A stretch of 64,000 nucleotides of DNA from Streptomyces sp. NRRL S-340 (GCF_000720185.1 NZ_JOIY01000015.1:112590-176589); one strand, 5' to 3'. Counted from the stretch's first letter, positions 18,112 to 27,406 are shown. Numbers and translations are program-made. The notes: generated by a model not told the origin, from the letters alone.

Positions 18112-19638
18112 TCAGCCCAGGTCGCCGGCCGCCGTCAGCTCGGCGAGCCGCACGAGCGTGCGCACCGCGCTGCCCGTACCGCCCTTGGGCGTGTAACCGA
18201 AGGGACCCTGCTCGTTGAAGGCCGGACCCGCGATGTCCAGGTGGGCCCAGGTGATGCCGTCACCGATGAACTCGCGCAGGAACAGACCGGCCACCAGGCC
18301 GCCGCCCATCCGCTCGCCCATGTTGGCGATGTCCGCGGTGGGGGAGTCCATGCCCTTGCGCAGGTGCTCGGGCAGCGGCATCGGCCACGCCGCCTCGCCG
18401 ACCTCCTCCGCGGCCTCGTGGATCGCGGAGCGGAACGCGTCGTCGTTCGCCATGATCCCGAAGGTGCGGGCGCCGAGCGCCAGCACCATCGCGCCGGTCA
18501 GGGTCGCGACGTCCACGATCGCGTCCGGCTTCTCCTGCGAGGCCGCCCACAGCGCGTCCGCGAGCACCAGCCGGCCCTCGGCGTCCGTGTTGAGCACCTC
18601 CACCGTCTTGCCGCTGAACATGCGCAGCACGTCACCGGGACGGGTGGCGGAACCGGAGGGCATGTTCTCGGCGAGCGCGAGCCAGCCGGTGACGTTGACC
18701 TCCAGGCCGAGGCGGGCGGCGGCGACGACGGCGGCGAACACGGCGGCCGCACCGCTCATGTCGCACTTCATCGTCTCGTTGTGACCGGCCGGCTTGAGCG
18801 AGATGCCGCCCGAGTCGTAGGTGATGCCCTTGCCGACCAGCGCCAGGTGCTTCTTCGCCTTCGGGCTGGTGTACGACAGCTTGACCAGACGCGGCGGCGC
18901 CGCCGAGCCGGCGCCGACGCCGAGGATGCCGCCGTAACCGCCCTTGGCGAGCGCCTTCTCGTCCAGCACCTGGATCTTCAGGCCGTGCGCCTTGGCCGCG
19001 TCCTGCGCCAGGGCCGCGAAGGCGGCCGGGGTGAGGTCGTTCGGCGGGGTGTTGATGAGGTCGCGGGCGCGGTTCAGCTCCTCGGACACCGCGGCGGCGC
19101 GCTCGACCGCCGCCTTGTACGCCTTGTCGCGGGGCTTGCCGCCGAGCAGCACGACGTCGGCCAGCGGCGCCTTGCCGCCCCGGCCCTTGGCGTCCTTGCC
19201 GTTCTCCTTGTACGCGTCGAAGGAGTACGCGCCGAGCAGCGCGCCCTCACCGACGGCACCGGCGTCCGCGGCGTCCGCGAGCGGCAGCGCGAACGCGGCC
19301 TTCTTCGCGCCGTTGAGGGCGCGGGCGGCCACACCGGCGGCCCGGCGCAGCGCCTCGGCGTCGAACCCGGCGTCCTTCCCGGGCTCCGCGCCCAGGCCCA
19401 CCGCCAGCACGAGCGAGGCCTTGAAACCGGACGGCGCGGGCAGCTTCGTCACCTCGCCCTCGGCCCCGGAGGCACCGAGGGTCTCCAGGACGTCGGCGAG
19501 CTTGCCGTCGTAGCCGGCGTCGACGGCTTCGGCACCCGGTGCGACGACCGGGCCCTTGGCGCCCTTGGCGACACCGACGACGATCGCGTCGGCGCGCAGG
19601 CCGGGCGCCGCGGCGGTGCTGAGAGTGAGAGCAGTCAC
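18112..19638 (-). CDS. pepA: Leucyl aminopeptidase (M17 family)
   Basis: 508-residue cytosolic metallo-aminopeptidase. The M17 signature NTDAEGRLVLADAL is present, preceded by the metal and catalytic residues in VGKGITYDSGGISLKP and MKCDMSGAAAV. The C-terminal WAHLDIAGPAF is also conserved. It releases N-terminal residues, leucine preferred, in peptide turnover. The start is GTG 19638, with GGGAAG in the leader. The longer N-terminal domain is typical of the family. It is transcribed alone: the lpd gene downstream is behind a strong hairpin. Confidence 0.95.
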   Translation of the reverse strand: MTALTLSTAAAPGLRADAIVVGVAKGAKGPVVAPGAEAVDAGYDGKLADVLETLGASGAEGEVTKLPAPSGFKASLVLAVGLGAEPGKDAGFDAEALRRAAGVAARALNGAKKAAFALPLADAADAGAVGEGALLGAYSFDAYKENGKDAKGRGGKAPLADVVLLGGKPRDKAYKAAVERAAAVSEELNRARDLINTPPNDLTPAAFAALAQDAAKAHGLKIQVLDEKALAKGGYGGILGVGAGSAAPPRLVKLSYTSPKAKKHLALVGKGITYDSGGISLKPAGHNETMKCDMSGAAAVFAAVVAAARLGLEVNVTGWLALAENMPSGSATRPGDVLRMFSGKTVEVLNTDAEGRLVLADALWAASQEKPDAIVDVATLTGAMVLALGARTFGIMANDDAFRSAIHEAAEEVGEAAWPMPLPEHLRKGMDSPTADIANMGERMGGGLVAGLFLREFIGDGITWAHLDIAGPAFNEQGPFGYTPKGGTGSAVRTLVRLAELTAAGDLG

Positions 19639-19937
19639 GGTGGTGATTTCTCGCTTCCCTGTGAAAGGTGGTTGGCCGAATGCGGGTGGGTCGACCGGGC
19701 CCCGCGACCGACCTTAAGGCCCTGTCGGACCCGACTCCTCCTGCGGTGCGGTCTTCACCCGGGCAGGCAAACACCCGGCACGAGCCTACGCGCGTCGGTG
19801 CGGCGATCCGTCGCGCGGGCGCCGTCCGGGGGTGGCGGGCCGTCGTGCGGGGCCCCGCGCCCCGGTGCCCCGGGGCCGTACGGCACGGCAACTCCCCTGG
19901 CGGCGGGGCACGTCGGGGCATCGGAGATGATCGTCGG
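19639..19937. other. Divergent intergenic region, nothing recognised
   Basis: 299 bases between the divergent pepA and GH114-like lipoprotein genes. It should contain both promoters, but I see no clear -10/-35 pair, dyad or small gene. Confidence 0.4.
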
Positions 19938-20849
19938 GTGCACACCCCCACAGATCACCCCGCTCGCCCCGCCGGCCACCGCCCCGCCCGCCCCCCGGCC
20001 CGTCCGGCAGGAGGCCCGGTCCTCCTCGCCGCCCTGCTCCTGCTGCTGCTCACCGGATGCGCAGGGCGGGCGGACGGTGACGGCGGCTCGGCCGAGGACG
20101 GCCCCAGGGGCCGCGCCACGGACTCCCCGGGCGCCGCCGCGAGTCCGGCGGGCCGCTGGCAGCCCCGCCCGGGCACCACGTGGCAGTGGCAGCTCAGCGG
20201 CCGGCTCGACACCTCCGTCGACGTGGCCGTCTACGACATCGACGGCTTCGACCACTCGAAGGAGACCGTCGCCGGGCTGCACCGCGCGGGCCGCAAGGTC
20301 ATCTGCTACGTCTCCACCGGCGCCTGGGAGGACTTCCGGCCCGACGCGGACCGGTTCCCCGAGGCGGTGCTCGGCAAGGGCAACGGCTGGAAGGGCGAGC
20401 GCTGGCTCGACATCCGCCGCACCGATGTGCTCGAGCCCCTCATGGCCGCCCGCCTGGACATGTGCCGGAACAAGGGCTTCGACGCGGTGGAGCCCGACAA
20501 CATGGACGGCTACCGGAACCGGACCGGCTTCCCGCTGACCGCCGCCGACCAGTTGCGCTACAACCGCCTCGTCGCCTCCCTGGCCCACGAGCGCGGCATG
20601 TCCGTCGGCCTGAAGAACGACCTGGGCCAGATCCCGCAGCTGGTGGGGGACTTCGACTTCGCGGTCGACGAACAGTGCGCGCAGTACGGCGAATGCGACG
20701 GCCTGAAGCCGTTCGTCGCGGCCGGCAAGGCGGTCTTCCACGTCGAGTACGAACTGCCCACCAGCCGCTTCTGCGCGCAGTCCCGCCGCCTGAAGCTGAG
20801 TTCGCTGCTCAAGAAGTACGAGTTGGGGGCGTGGCGCCGGGCGTGCTGA
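19938..20849 (+). CDS. Lipoprotein, GH114 (endo alpha-1,4-polygalactosaminidase-like)
   Basis: 303 residues. A lipoprotein signal (VLLAALLLLLLTGCAG) places it outside the membrane. The mature part starts with WQWQLSGRLD and continues with VDVAVYDIDGFDHSKETVA, GRKVICYVSTGAWEDFRPD and FDAVEPDNMDGYRN. These strand-ending acidic residues are the hallmark of the GH114/TM1410 TIM-barrel fold. The likely role is hydrolysis of a galactosamine-containing polymer, but the substrate is inference. GTG 19938 is preceded by GGAG at about -14. Longer upstream frames lack a leader. Its last 41 bases overlap the 3' end of the convergent RDD gene. Confidence 0.85.
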   Translation: MHTPTDHPARPAGHRPARPPARPAGGPVLLAALLLLLLTGCAGRADGDGGSAEDGPRGRATDSPGAAASPAGRWQPRPGTTWQWQLSGRLDTSVDVAVYDIDGFDHSKETVAGLHRAGRKVICYVSTGAWEDFRPDADRFPEAVLGKGNGWKGERWLDIRRTDVLEPLMAARLDMCRNKGFDAVEPDNMDGYRNRTGFPLTAADQLRYNRLVASLAHERGMSVGLKNDLGQIPQLVGDFDFAVDEQCAQYGECDGLKPFVAAGKAVFHVEYELPTSRFCAQSRRLKLSSLLKKYELGAWRRAC

Positions 20850-21591
20850 AGCCGGGGCCGCCCGGCGGCGCGGGGTAACCCGGTCCGGCGGGCGGCGACG
20901 GGAAACCCGGTCCGGGCGGCGGGGTGAAGTCCGGTCCGGCGGGCGGTGCGGGGAAGCCGGGGACCGGTGCGCCGGGGGCGCCTGTGCCGGCTGGTGCGCC
21001 CGGGGCGCGCAGCCACAGGCCGGTGACCGCCGTCCGCGCCACCCGGTCGGCCAGGGACCGCCGGGCGGGGAAGAGCACCGGCAGGGCGTTGACGAGGAAG
21101 AGCAGCACGGCCAGCATCCACACCAGCACCGACAGCAGGAAGTGCCCCTCGATCAGCAGGACGCAGGCCACGGCGTAGACGGCGACGTCGGCCGCCGTGG
21201 TGACGGCGGCCCTGAGCGCGGCCGAACGGGCCCGCCGGGACAGCGGGGAGAGCGGTGCGACCTTCAGGCCGAGCAGCGCCTTGCCCACCGTCCGCCCGGT
21301 GAGGGCGAGGCAGGCCCACTGGTAGAGGAAGGCGGCGAGCACCAGCAGCCCGAACGCCTGCTCCACGTACAGCACCGCCTTGTTCCACAGCGACAGCCCG
21401 AGGTGCTCGGAACTGCCGATGACGTCACCGCGCGAACCGAGCAGGTCCAGGCCGCCCCGGGTGGCCAGTTCCGGTACGTCGGTGACGAGGACGGAGATCC
21501 GGTGGAAGGTGAGTACGGCGAGCGCGGCGGCCGCGGCGACCACCAGCGCGAAGTCGATCAACCAGGCCATGGCACGGCGCAGCTTCGGCAC
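20809..21591 (-). CDS. RDD-family membrane protein
   Basis: 260 residues. The conserved Arg and Asp residues occur in LRRAMAWLIDFALV and further in the family motif GRTVGKALLGLKV. Four to five hydrophobic helices span residues about 8-190. The last 70 residues are a Pro/Gly tail with a repeated PPAGPGYPAPPGGPGF-type pattern, probably cytoplasmic or surface-exposed and disordered. RDD proteins are of uncertain function, and some act in ion homeostasis. GTG 21591 was chosen because it directly precedes the first conserved segment and has GGGGGAC upstream. Confidence 0.85.
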   Translation of the reverse strand: MPKLRRAMAWLIDFALVVAAAAALAVLTFHRISVLVTDVPELATRGGLDLLGSRGDVIGSSEHLGLSLWNKAVLYVEQAFGLLVLAAFLYQWACLALTGRTVGKALLGLKVAPLSPLSRRARSAALRAAVTTAADVAVYAVACVLLIEGHFLLSVLVWMLAVLLFLVNALPVLFPARRSLADRVARTAVTGLWLRAPGAPAGTGAPGAPVPGFPAPPAGPDFTPPPGPGFPSPPAGPGYPAPPGGPGFSTPGATPPTRTS

Positions 21592-21679
21592 AGACGTCCC
21601 CCGATCCCGCTCACTGTCTGTTCGGCCGTTCAGCCTACCGAGGGCGAACGGGGGGTCGAAGGGGTCGGCGGGAATCGTT

Positions 21680-22501
21680 TCAGCCCAGTGACAGAACGAC
21701 CAGCGCACAGGTCGCCGCCGTCTCGGCGAGGCCGCCGAAGACGTCACCGGTCACTCCGCCGAAGCGGCGCGTGCAGTGGCGCAGCAGGAGTTCGGCGGCG
21801 GCGAGGGAGGCGAGCACGGCGCCCGCCGAGAGGAGGGCGGTGCCCGTCCCGAGGGCCGCGCCGGCCGCGCCCGCCGCCAGTGTGACGGCGAGCGCCGCGA
21901 CGAGCGCGCCGGGCACCGGCACCACTCCGGCGACGGCCGCCCCCAGGCCCTCCGGGCGCGCGGCGGGCACCCCGGCACGTGCGGCCAGGGTCAGCGCCAG
22001 CCGGGCGGCGGTCGCCGCGACGACGGCCGCCAGGGCGCCCCGGGCCCACGAGCCGGCGTAGGCCTGCGCCAGGGCGGCCACCTGGGCCAGCAGCACGAGC
22101 AGCAGGGTGATGACGCCGAAGGGGCCGATGTCCGACTGCTTCATGATGCGCAGCGCGTCCTCGGCGGGTCTGCCGCTGCCGAGCCCGTCGGCGGTGTCCG
22201 CGAGCCCGTCCAGGTGCAGACCGCGGGTCAGCGCGGCGGGCACGGCGGCGGTGGCGACGGCGGCGAGCAGCGGTGCGGCGCCGAGGAAGAGCAGCAGCAG
22301 ACCCACGGCGGCCGCCACGGCACCGGTCACGAGTCCGGCGAGCGGGGCGCACAGCATCCCGCCGCGGGCCGCCCGGCGGTCCCAGCGGATCACCCGCACC
22401 GGCAGCACGGTCAGCGTGCCGAAGGCGAACCGGAGCCCGTGCAGCACCGTCCCCGACGAGGACGGCGGCGACCCGGGGGAGGAGGGCGAGGACACGGACA
22501 C
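21680..22501 (-). CDS. cobS: Adenosylcobinamide-GDP ribazoletransferase (cobalamin synthase)
   Basis: 273-residue integral membrane enzyme that joins adenosylcobinamide-GDP with alpha-ribazole (or its phosphate) in the last steps of cobalamin synthesis. The family hallmark RGLHLDGLADTADGLG is present, with KQSDIGPFG after it. Five or more hydrophobic helices make up the rest. The C-terminal FGGVTGDVFGG is also typical. It starts with GTG 22501. The cobT and cobU functions lie 4-8 kb away on the same strand, separated by unrelated genes. I saw no cobalamin riboswitch. Confidence 0.93.
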   Translation of the reverse strand: MSVSSPSSPGSPPSSSGTVLHGLRFAFGTLTVLPVRVIRWDRRAARGGMLCAPLAGLVTGAVAAAVGLLLLFLGAAPLLAAVATAAVPAALTRGLHLDGLADTADGLGSGRPAEDALRIMKQSDIGPFGVITLLLVLLAQVAALAQAYAGSWARGALAAVVAATAARLALTLAARAGVPAARPEGLGAAVAGVVPVPGALVAALAVTLAAGAAGAALGTGTALLSAGAVLASLAAAELLLRHCTRRFGGVTGDVFGGLAETAATCALVVLSLG

Positions 22502-22682
22502 GCAGGCAGCCTACGGGACCCCCGCGCGCCCCCCGGCGGACGGGCGGCCCGCCCTGCGGCCGGGGCGGTTCGCCCCGCGCTCGGGCGCCTCGCCTCGCCC
22601 TGGGCTCGGGCGGTGCTCCGGCGGAGGGGCGGTGGCCGCCGGTGGAGGAGCGGCACCCCCGCGCGCGGGGCAGACTGCATAC

Positions 22683-23705
22683 ATGGGGCACTGGCTGTAC
22701 CGCAACATCGTCGAACCCGGCAAACTGCCCCTGCTCCTCGCGCTGGGCGCGTTCGTCGTCACGTTCCTGGTCACCCGGGTCATCACCCGTCTGATCCGCG
22801 CCGGGAAGGGCCCCTTCGGGAACGTCAGGGCCGGCGGGCTGCACATCCACCACGTCGTCCCGGGCGTCGTCCTCATCGTCGTCGGCGGCTTCGGCGCGGT
22901 CGCCACCAGCAACCGGCACGGCGTGGGCACGTCGGTCTTCGCGGTGGTCTTCGGCGTGGGCGCGGGCCTCGTCCTGGACGAGTTCGCGCTCATCCTGCAC
23001 CTGGACGACGTCTACTGGACGGAGGCGGGCCGCAAGAGCGTCGAGGTCGTGGTCCTCACGGCGGCCCTGGTCGGTCTGGTCCTCGCCGGCTTCTCCCCGT
23101 TCGGCGTCAACGACGTGACCCCCGGCGAACTCCAGGACCGCGGCTCGGTCATCGCCGGCGTGGCCGTCAACTTCCTCTTCTCCCTGGTGGCCCTCAGCAA
23201 GGGCAAGCTGCGGCTGGCCGTCTTCGGCGCGATCGTGCCCTTCCTGGCCCTGGTCGCCGCCGTCCGTCTCGCCCGGCCGGGCTCGTACTGGGCCAGGCGC
23301 TTCTACCGCCACCGCCCGCGCGCACGGGCCCGCGCCGACCTGCGCGCCTCCCGCCACGACCGCCGCTGGGCCGCGCCCCGCCGCGCCCTCCAGGACTGGA
23401 TCGGCGGCAAGCCGGACACCCGGCCGAGGGCCCTGGCGCAAGCGGCCCCGGGGGCCGGCTCGGGCACGGTCACGGATTCGGGCACGGTCACGGATTCGGG
23501 CAGGGGCGCGGGCACGGGTACGGGCTCGGGCAGCCGTACGGATTCGGACAGGGGCACGGGCACGGGTACGGATCCGGGCACGGGTACGGATCCGTGTACG
23601 GGTACCGCTGGGGGGAGGGGGACGGATCCGGGGACCGGTACGGCCTCCGGCCCCGTGTCCGGACCGGGCCCGGAGGCGGACCCCGGCCGGCGCACGTCCG
23701 AGTGA
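22683..23705 (+). CDS. Integral membrane protein with Gly/Thr/Asp/Ser repeat tail
   Basis: 340 residues. About six hydrophobic helices lie in residues 15-215, with a conserved-looking AGGLHIHHVVPGVV and DEFALILHLDDVYW between helices. I do not recognise a characterised family. The last 90 residues are a low-complexity tail (repeats of SGTVTD, GTGTDPGTG) encoded by DNA with runs of GGCACGG units, which suggests slippage-prone expansion. ATG 22683 directly precedes the first helix-bearing segment. It is divergent from cobS and converges on the lysyltransferase-like gene. Confidence 0.75.
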   Translation: MGHWLYRNIVEPGKLPLLLALGAFVVTFLVTRVITRLIRAGKGPFGNVRAGGLHIHHVVPGVVLIVVGGFGAVATSNRHGVGTSVFAVVFGVGAGLVLDEFALILHLDDVYWTEAGRKSVEVVVLTAALVGLVLAGFSPFGVNDVTPGELQDRGSVIAGVAVNFLFSLVALSKGKLRLAVFGAIVPFLALVAAVRLARPGSYWARRFYRHRPRARARADLRASRHDRRWAAPRRALQDWIGGKPDTRPRALAQAAPGAGSGTVTDSGTVTDSGRGAGTGTGSGSRTDSDRGTGTGTDPGTGTDPCTGTAGGRGTDPGTGTASGPVSGPGPEADPGRRTSE

Positions 23706-23767
23706 CCGGGGCCGGCAGGCCGTTTCCGCCAGGCCGTGTCCGTCACACCGGATTCGGCAGGTCTGCG

Positions 23768-25537
23768 TCAGGGCTGCCCCGCCGCCGCCCGTGTGGCCGG
23801 CATGCCCGGGGCCGTGGGCCCCGCCGTCAGGAAACCCTCCGCGCGCGCCGCCGCGAGGCCGATGCGCGGCAGGTCCGCGCTCTTCTCGAAGAGCAGGAAC
23901 CGCGGCTCCCAGACGGGCCGGTACTTGGCGTTGGCGCGGTACAGCGACTCGATCTGCCACCAGCGGGAGAAGAAGCCGAGCAGCGAGCGCCACACCCGCA
24001 GCACCGGCCCGGCGCCGAGCCGCGAGCCGCGCTCGAAGACCGACCGGAACATCGCGAAGTTGAGCGAGACCTGGGTGACCCCGACCTCCCGGGCGCGGCT
24101 GAGCAGTTCGATGACCATGAACTCCATGAGCCCGTTCTCGGCGTCCCGGTCGCGGCGCATGAGGTCGAGGGAGAGGCCGTGCGGCCCCCAGGGCACGAAG
24201 GAGAGCAGGGCCCGCAGCTCGCCGTGCGCGTCGTGGCACTCCAGCATCACGCACCGCCCGTCCCGCGGGTCTCCGAGCCGGCCCAGCGCCATGCTGAACC
24301 CGCGCTCGGTGGGTCCGTCCCGCCAGTCCTCCGCCCGGCGCACCAAGGACGCCATCTCACCCGGAGGGATGTCCTCGTGCCGCCGGACGCGCACCGTGTA
24401 CCCGGCCCGCCGCACCCGGTTGCAGGCCTGCCGCACGGTCCGCATGGCCCGGCCCTCCAAGGTGAACTCGGCGACCTCCACCACGGCCTCGTCACCCAGC
24501 TCCAGGGCGTCGAGCCCGTGGCGCGCGTACACCGTGCCGGCCTCCTCGCTCGCGCCCATCACGGCCGGGATCCAGCCGTGCGCCCGCGCCTCGTCCAGCC
24601 ACGGCCCGATGGCGCCGGGCCACGCCTCCGGGTCGCCCAGCGGGTCCCCGGAGGCCAGCGACACCCCGCCCACCACCCGGTAGGCGACGGCGGCCTTCCC
24701 GGTCGGCGACCAGACGACGCTCTTCTCGCGGCGCAGCGCGAAGTAGCCGAGCGAGTCCCGCTCGCCGTGCCGGTCCAGCAGCTCGCGCAGCCGCTTCTCG
24801 TCGTCCGCGCCGATCGGGTCGACGGCGCGCCGGGAACGGAAGGCGGCGTACAGGACGGCGAGCACGAGTGCCGTGGACATGACGTTGATGGCGACGTTCG
24901 CCCAGTTGGGGGTGGCGATGCCCGGGAAACGGGCCTCCGGCGCGGCGACCGAGACCAGCCGGAGCGTGCCGTAGTGCCAGCGTTCGAAGTACGTCGAACG
25001 GGCCGCGTCCGGCGCCTGGTTGGTCACCGTCACCAGCAGGGTGGCCAGCAGTGAGGCGGCCGGCAGCCCGGCCGCGGCGACGCCGGCGGCCAGCCGGGGG
25101 TTGGCGCGGTCCCCCTTGGCGTAGAACTCGCGCCGCCCGAGCAGCAGGGCGGCCACGAAGGCGGCGGTGAGGACCAGGGAGATCCAGTTCTGCGCGGAGC
25201 GGCGGATCTCGGGGAGCGACAGCGCGAACCCGAACAGCACCAGGAACGGCCCGCTCAGCCCGAGGTTCAGGATCCAGGCGGCCCGCTTGCGCCGCCGCAT
25301 GGTGACGGCCAGGAAGGCGGCGAACACGCCGGAGGCGAAACCGGCGGTGAGCAGGTACGGGGTGAACAGGTTCTGCTGGTTGTGCCGGCGTACGTCCTGG
25401 CCCAGGGAGACCCACACCGCGCTGAGGAAGTTGACGAACGCGACGGCCCGCAGATACCAGACGGCCCACGCGGCGGCCCGCCGCGAGACCGCTGCACCGG
25501 GGCGAGGGCGAACAGGTGCGACTCGGGCATCTCCCAT
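23768..25537 (-). CDS. Phosphatidylglycerol lysyltransferase-like membrane protein (DUF2156)
   Basis: 589 residues. About six membrane helices (residues 20-250) are followed by a cytosolic DUF2156 domain of two GNAT-like folds. Segments such as TGKAAVAYRVVGGVSLASGD, NRVRRAGYTVRVRRHEDIP and LSLDLMRRDRDAENGLMEFM match the catalytic half of MprF/LysX. MprF-type enzymes transfer an amino acid from aminoacyl-tRNA to phosphatidylglycerol, lowering surface charge and sensitivity to cationic peptides. The flippase half of full MprF is absent, and no lysyl-tRNA synthetase is fused as in mycobacterial LysX. ATG 25537 was used although the leader is weak. Confidence 0.85.
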   Translation of the reverse strand: MGDARVAPVRPRPGAAVSRRAAAWAVWYLRAVAFVNFLSAVWVSLGQDVRRHNQQNLFTPYLLTAGFASGVFAAFLAVTMRRRKRAAWILNLGLSGPFLVLFGFALSLPEIRRSAQNWISLVLTAAFVAALLLGRREFYAKGDRANPRLAAGVAAAGLPAASLLATLLVTVTNQAPDAARSTYFERWHYGTLRLVSVAAPEARFPGIATPNWANVAINVMSTALVLAVLYAAFRSRRAVDPIGADDEKRLRELLDRHGERDSLGYFALRREKSVVWSPTGKAAVAYRVVGGVSLASGDPLGDPEAWPGAIGPWLDEARAHGWIPAVMGASEEAGTVYARHGLDALELGDEAVVEVAEFTLEGRAMRTVRQACNRVRRAGYTVRVRRHEDIPPGEMASLVRRAEDWRDGPTERGFSMALGRLGDPRDGRCVMLECHDAHGELRALLSFVPWGPHGLSLDLMRRDRDAENGLMEFMVIELLSRAREVGVTQVSLNFAMFRSVFERGSRLGAGPVLRVWRSLLGFFSRWWQIESLYRANAKYRPVWEPRFLLFEKSADLPRIGLAAARAEGFLTAGPTAPGMPATRAAAGQP

Positions 25538-25716
25538 GAAAGCTGATCATATGGGCGCAGACGTGACAGGGGGCGGCACGGACGCGCGTCGCGTCGCACC
25601 GCCCCGGGCAAACCCCGGACTCCCCGGACGCCCCGTCTCCGTGGCCGGTGCCCCCGGCTTCGGCAGCACTGCGTTCCGGACTCGGCTGTCCTTGGCCCCA
25701 GGCCCAGCGGTTTCCG

Positions 25717-26268
25717 TCCCGGCCTTCGTGGCCTTCGTGGCCGGTGACCCCGCCCTCGGCGTCATTCCGTCCCGGACTCGGCGGCCCTCGGCCACAGGCC
25801 CGGCGAACTCCGTGCCGGCCTTCGTGGCCGGTGACCATGCCCTCCGCGTCATTCCGTCCCGGACTCGGCGACCCTTGGCCACAGGCCCGGCGTGACTCCG
25901 CCCCCCGCCTCCGTGGCCGGTGACCCCGGCCTCGGCGTCACCCCGTCCTGCACCCCGTGGCTGGTGGCCGCAGACCCGGCGTCACTCCGTCCCGGACCGC
26001 ATGGCTCTTGACCACGCGCCCGGCGTCACCCCGTCCTGCACCCCGTGGCTGGTGGCCGTAGACCTGGCGTCACTCCGTCCCGGACCGCATGGCCCTTGGC
26101 CACGCGCCCGACGTCACTCAGCCCCGGACCGCATGGCCCTTGGCCACGCGCCCGGCGTCACTCCGTCCCGGACCGCATGGCTCTTGGTCACGCGCCCGGC
26201 GTCACTCCGTCCCGGACCGCATGGCTCTTGGCCACGCGCCCGGCGTCACTCAGCCCCGGACCCCGCCT
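25717..26268. repeat. 44-bp tandem array (~12 copies) abutting cobT
   Basis: Units beginning GTCACTCCGTCCCGGACC recur with a period of 44 at 25937, 25981, 26025, 26069, 26113, 26157, 26201 and 26245. Slightly more diverged units (periods 43-45) lie upstream at 25892, 25848, 25805, 25761 and about 25717. Two subtypes appear: one carrying GCATGGCTCTTGGCCACGCG, the other CTGCACCCCGTGGCTGGTGG. The array fills the gap between the lysyltransferase start and cobT, and the last copy contains the cobT stop codon (26246-26248). Confidence 0.92.
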
Positions 26269-27406
26269 TCTCGTCCGCCGGGCTCCCGGTCCGGTCCGCC
26301 GGGTCCTCGGTCCCGTCCACTCGGCTCTCGGGCTCGTCCGCCGGGTTTTCGGGCTCGTCCGCCGGGCCCTCGGGCAGCTCGGCCGCCAAGGCCGCCGCGG
26401 CCTGGACCAGCGGAAGCGCCAGCAGCGCGCCCGCGCCCTCCCCGACGCGCACCCCGTGCTCCAGCAGCGGCTCCAGCGCCATCCGGTCCAGTGCCTTCGC
26501 CTGCCCCGGCTCACCGCTGCTGTGCCCCGCCAGCCACCAGTCCGGAGCCCGGAACGCCACCCGCTGCGCCACCAGCGCGCACGCCGCCGAGACGACCCCG
26601 TCCAGGATCACCGGAAGCTTGCGCACCGCGCACTGGAGCAGGAAGCCCGTCATCGCGGCCAGGTCGGCCCCGCCGACCGCCGCCAGCAGCGCCAGCTGGT
26701 CCCCGAGCACCGGACGCGCCCGGCGCAGCGCGTCCCGGATCGCGGCGCACTTGCGCATCCACGCCAGGTCGTCGATCGCCTCGCCGCCCCGGCCGGTCAC
26801 CACCGACGCGTCCGTCCCGCACAGCGCCGCGATCAGCACGGCCGCGGGGGTCGTGCCGCCCACGCTGATGTCACCGAGCACCACGAGGTCCGTACCGGAG
26901 TCGGCCTCCTCGTCGGCCACCGCGACCCCGGCCCGGAAGGCGGCCTCGGCCTCCTCGGAGGTCAGCGCGTCCTCGATGTCGATGCGTCCGCTGCCGCGCC
27001 GCACCCGGTGCCGTACGACGTCCTCGGGCAGCGTCTCGGGCGCGCAGTCCAGGGCCATGTCCACCACCCGCACCGGCACACCGTGCCGCCGGGCCAGCAC
27101 CGACACCGGCCGGCCGCCCTCCAGGACCGCCCGCACCAGCTGCTCGGCGCCGCCCGCGGGGCGGGCCGACACGCCGAGTCCGGCGACCCCGTGGTCACCG
27201 GCGAAGAGGACGACCCGCGGCCGCTCGACCGGCCGCACCGGCACGGAGCCCTGCGCCGCGGCCAGCCACTCACCCAGGTCGTCGAGGCGGCCCAGCGCAC
27301 CGGGCGGCACGATCTGACGCTCCCTGCGCGCCTCGGCGTCACGGCGCACTCCGCCGTCGGGGCGCTCGATCAGATCGGTGAAGTCGTCGAGATTCAGCGA
27401 GCTCAT
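26246..27406 (-). CDS. cobT: Nicotinate-nucleotide-dimethylbenzimidazole phosphoribosyltransferase
   Basis: 386 residues. CobT makes alpha-ribazole phosphate from nicotinate mononucleotide and dimethylbenzimidazole for the cobalamin lower ligand. Characteristic segments are PPGALGRLDDLG, VVLFAGDHGVAGLGVSA, LGDISVGGTTPAA and the catalytic-glutamate region VRVGEGAGALLALPLVQAA. The last 40 residues are a Pro/Asp/Glu tail (PADEPENPADEPESR) beyond the family's usual end. The stop codon lies inside the terminal copy of a 44-bp tandem array, so the tail may have been shaped by repeat growth. ATG 27406 fits the family N-terminus. Confidence 0.93.
   Translation of the reverse strand: MSSLNLDDFTDLIERPDGGVRRDAEARRERQIVPPGALGRLDDLGEWLAAAQGSVPVRPVERPRVVLFAGDHGVAGLGVSARPAGGAEQLVRAVLEGGRPVSVLARRHGVPVRVVDMALDCAPETLPEDVVRHRVRRGSGRIDIEDALTSEEAEAAFRAGVAVADEEADSGTDLVVLGDISVGGTTPAAVLIAALCGTDASVVTGRGGEAIDDLAWMRKCAAIRDALRRARPVLGDQLALLAAVGGADLAAMTGFLLQCAVRKLPVILDGVVSAACALVAQRVAFRAPDWWLAGHSSGEPGQAKALDRMALEPLLEHGVRVGEGAGALLALPLVQAAAALAAELPEGPADEPENPADEPESRVDGTEDPADRTGSPADEKAGSGAE

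Noticed and set aside
19700..19735. Second copy of the MITE end (AAGGCCCTGTCGG)
   Set aside because: Only nine to ten bases match and no inverted partner lies nearby.
25717..26268. CRISPR-like spacing in the 44-bp array
   Set aside because: The whole 44-base unit repeats, and there is no alternation of constant repeat and variable spacer.
25648..27317. Plus-strand frames over the 44-bp array and cobT
   Set aside because: Repeat translation (for example repeated RPGPHG) running into the antisense of cobT. 44-bp units do not keep one frame, and no start signal is seen.
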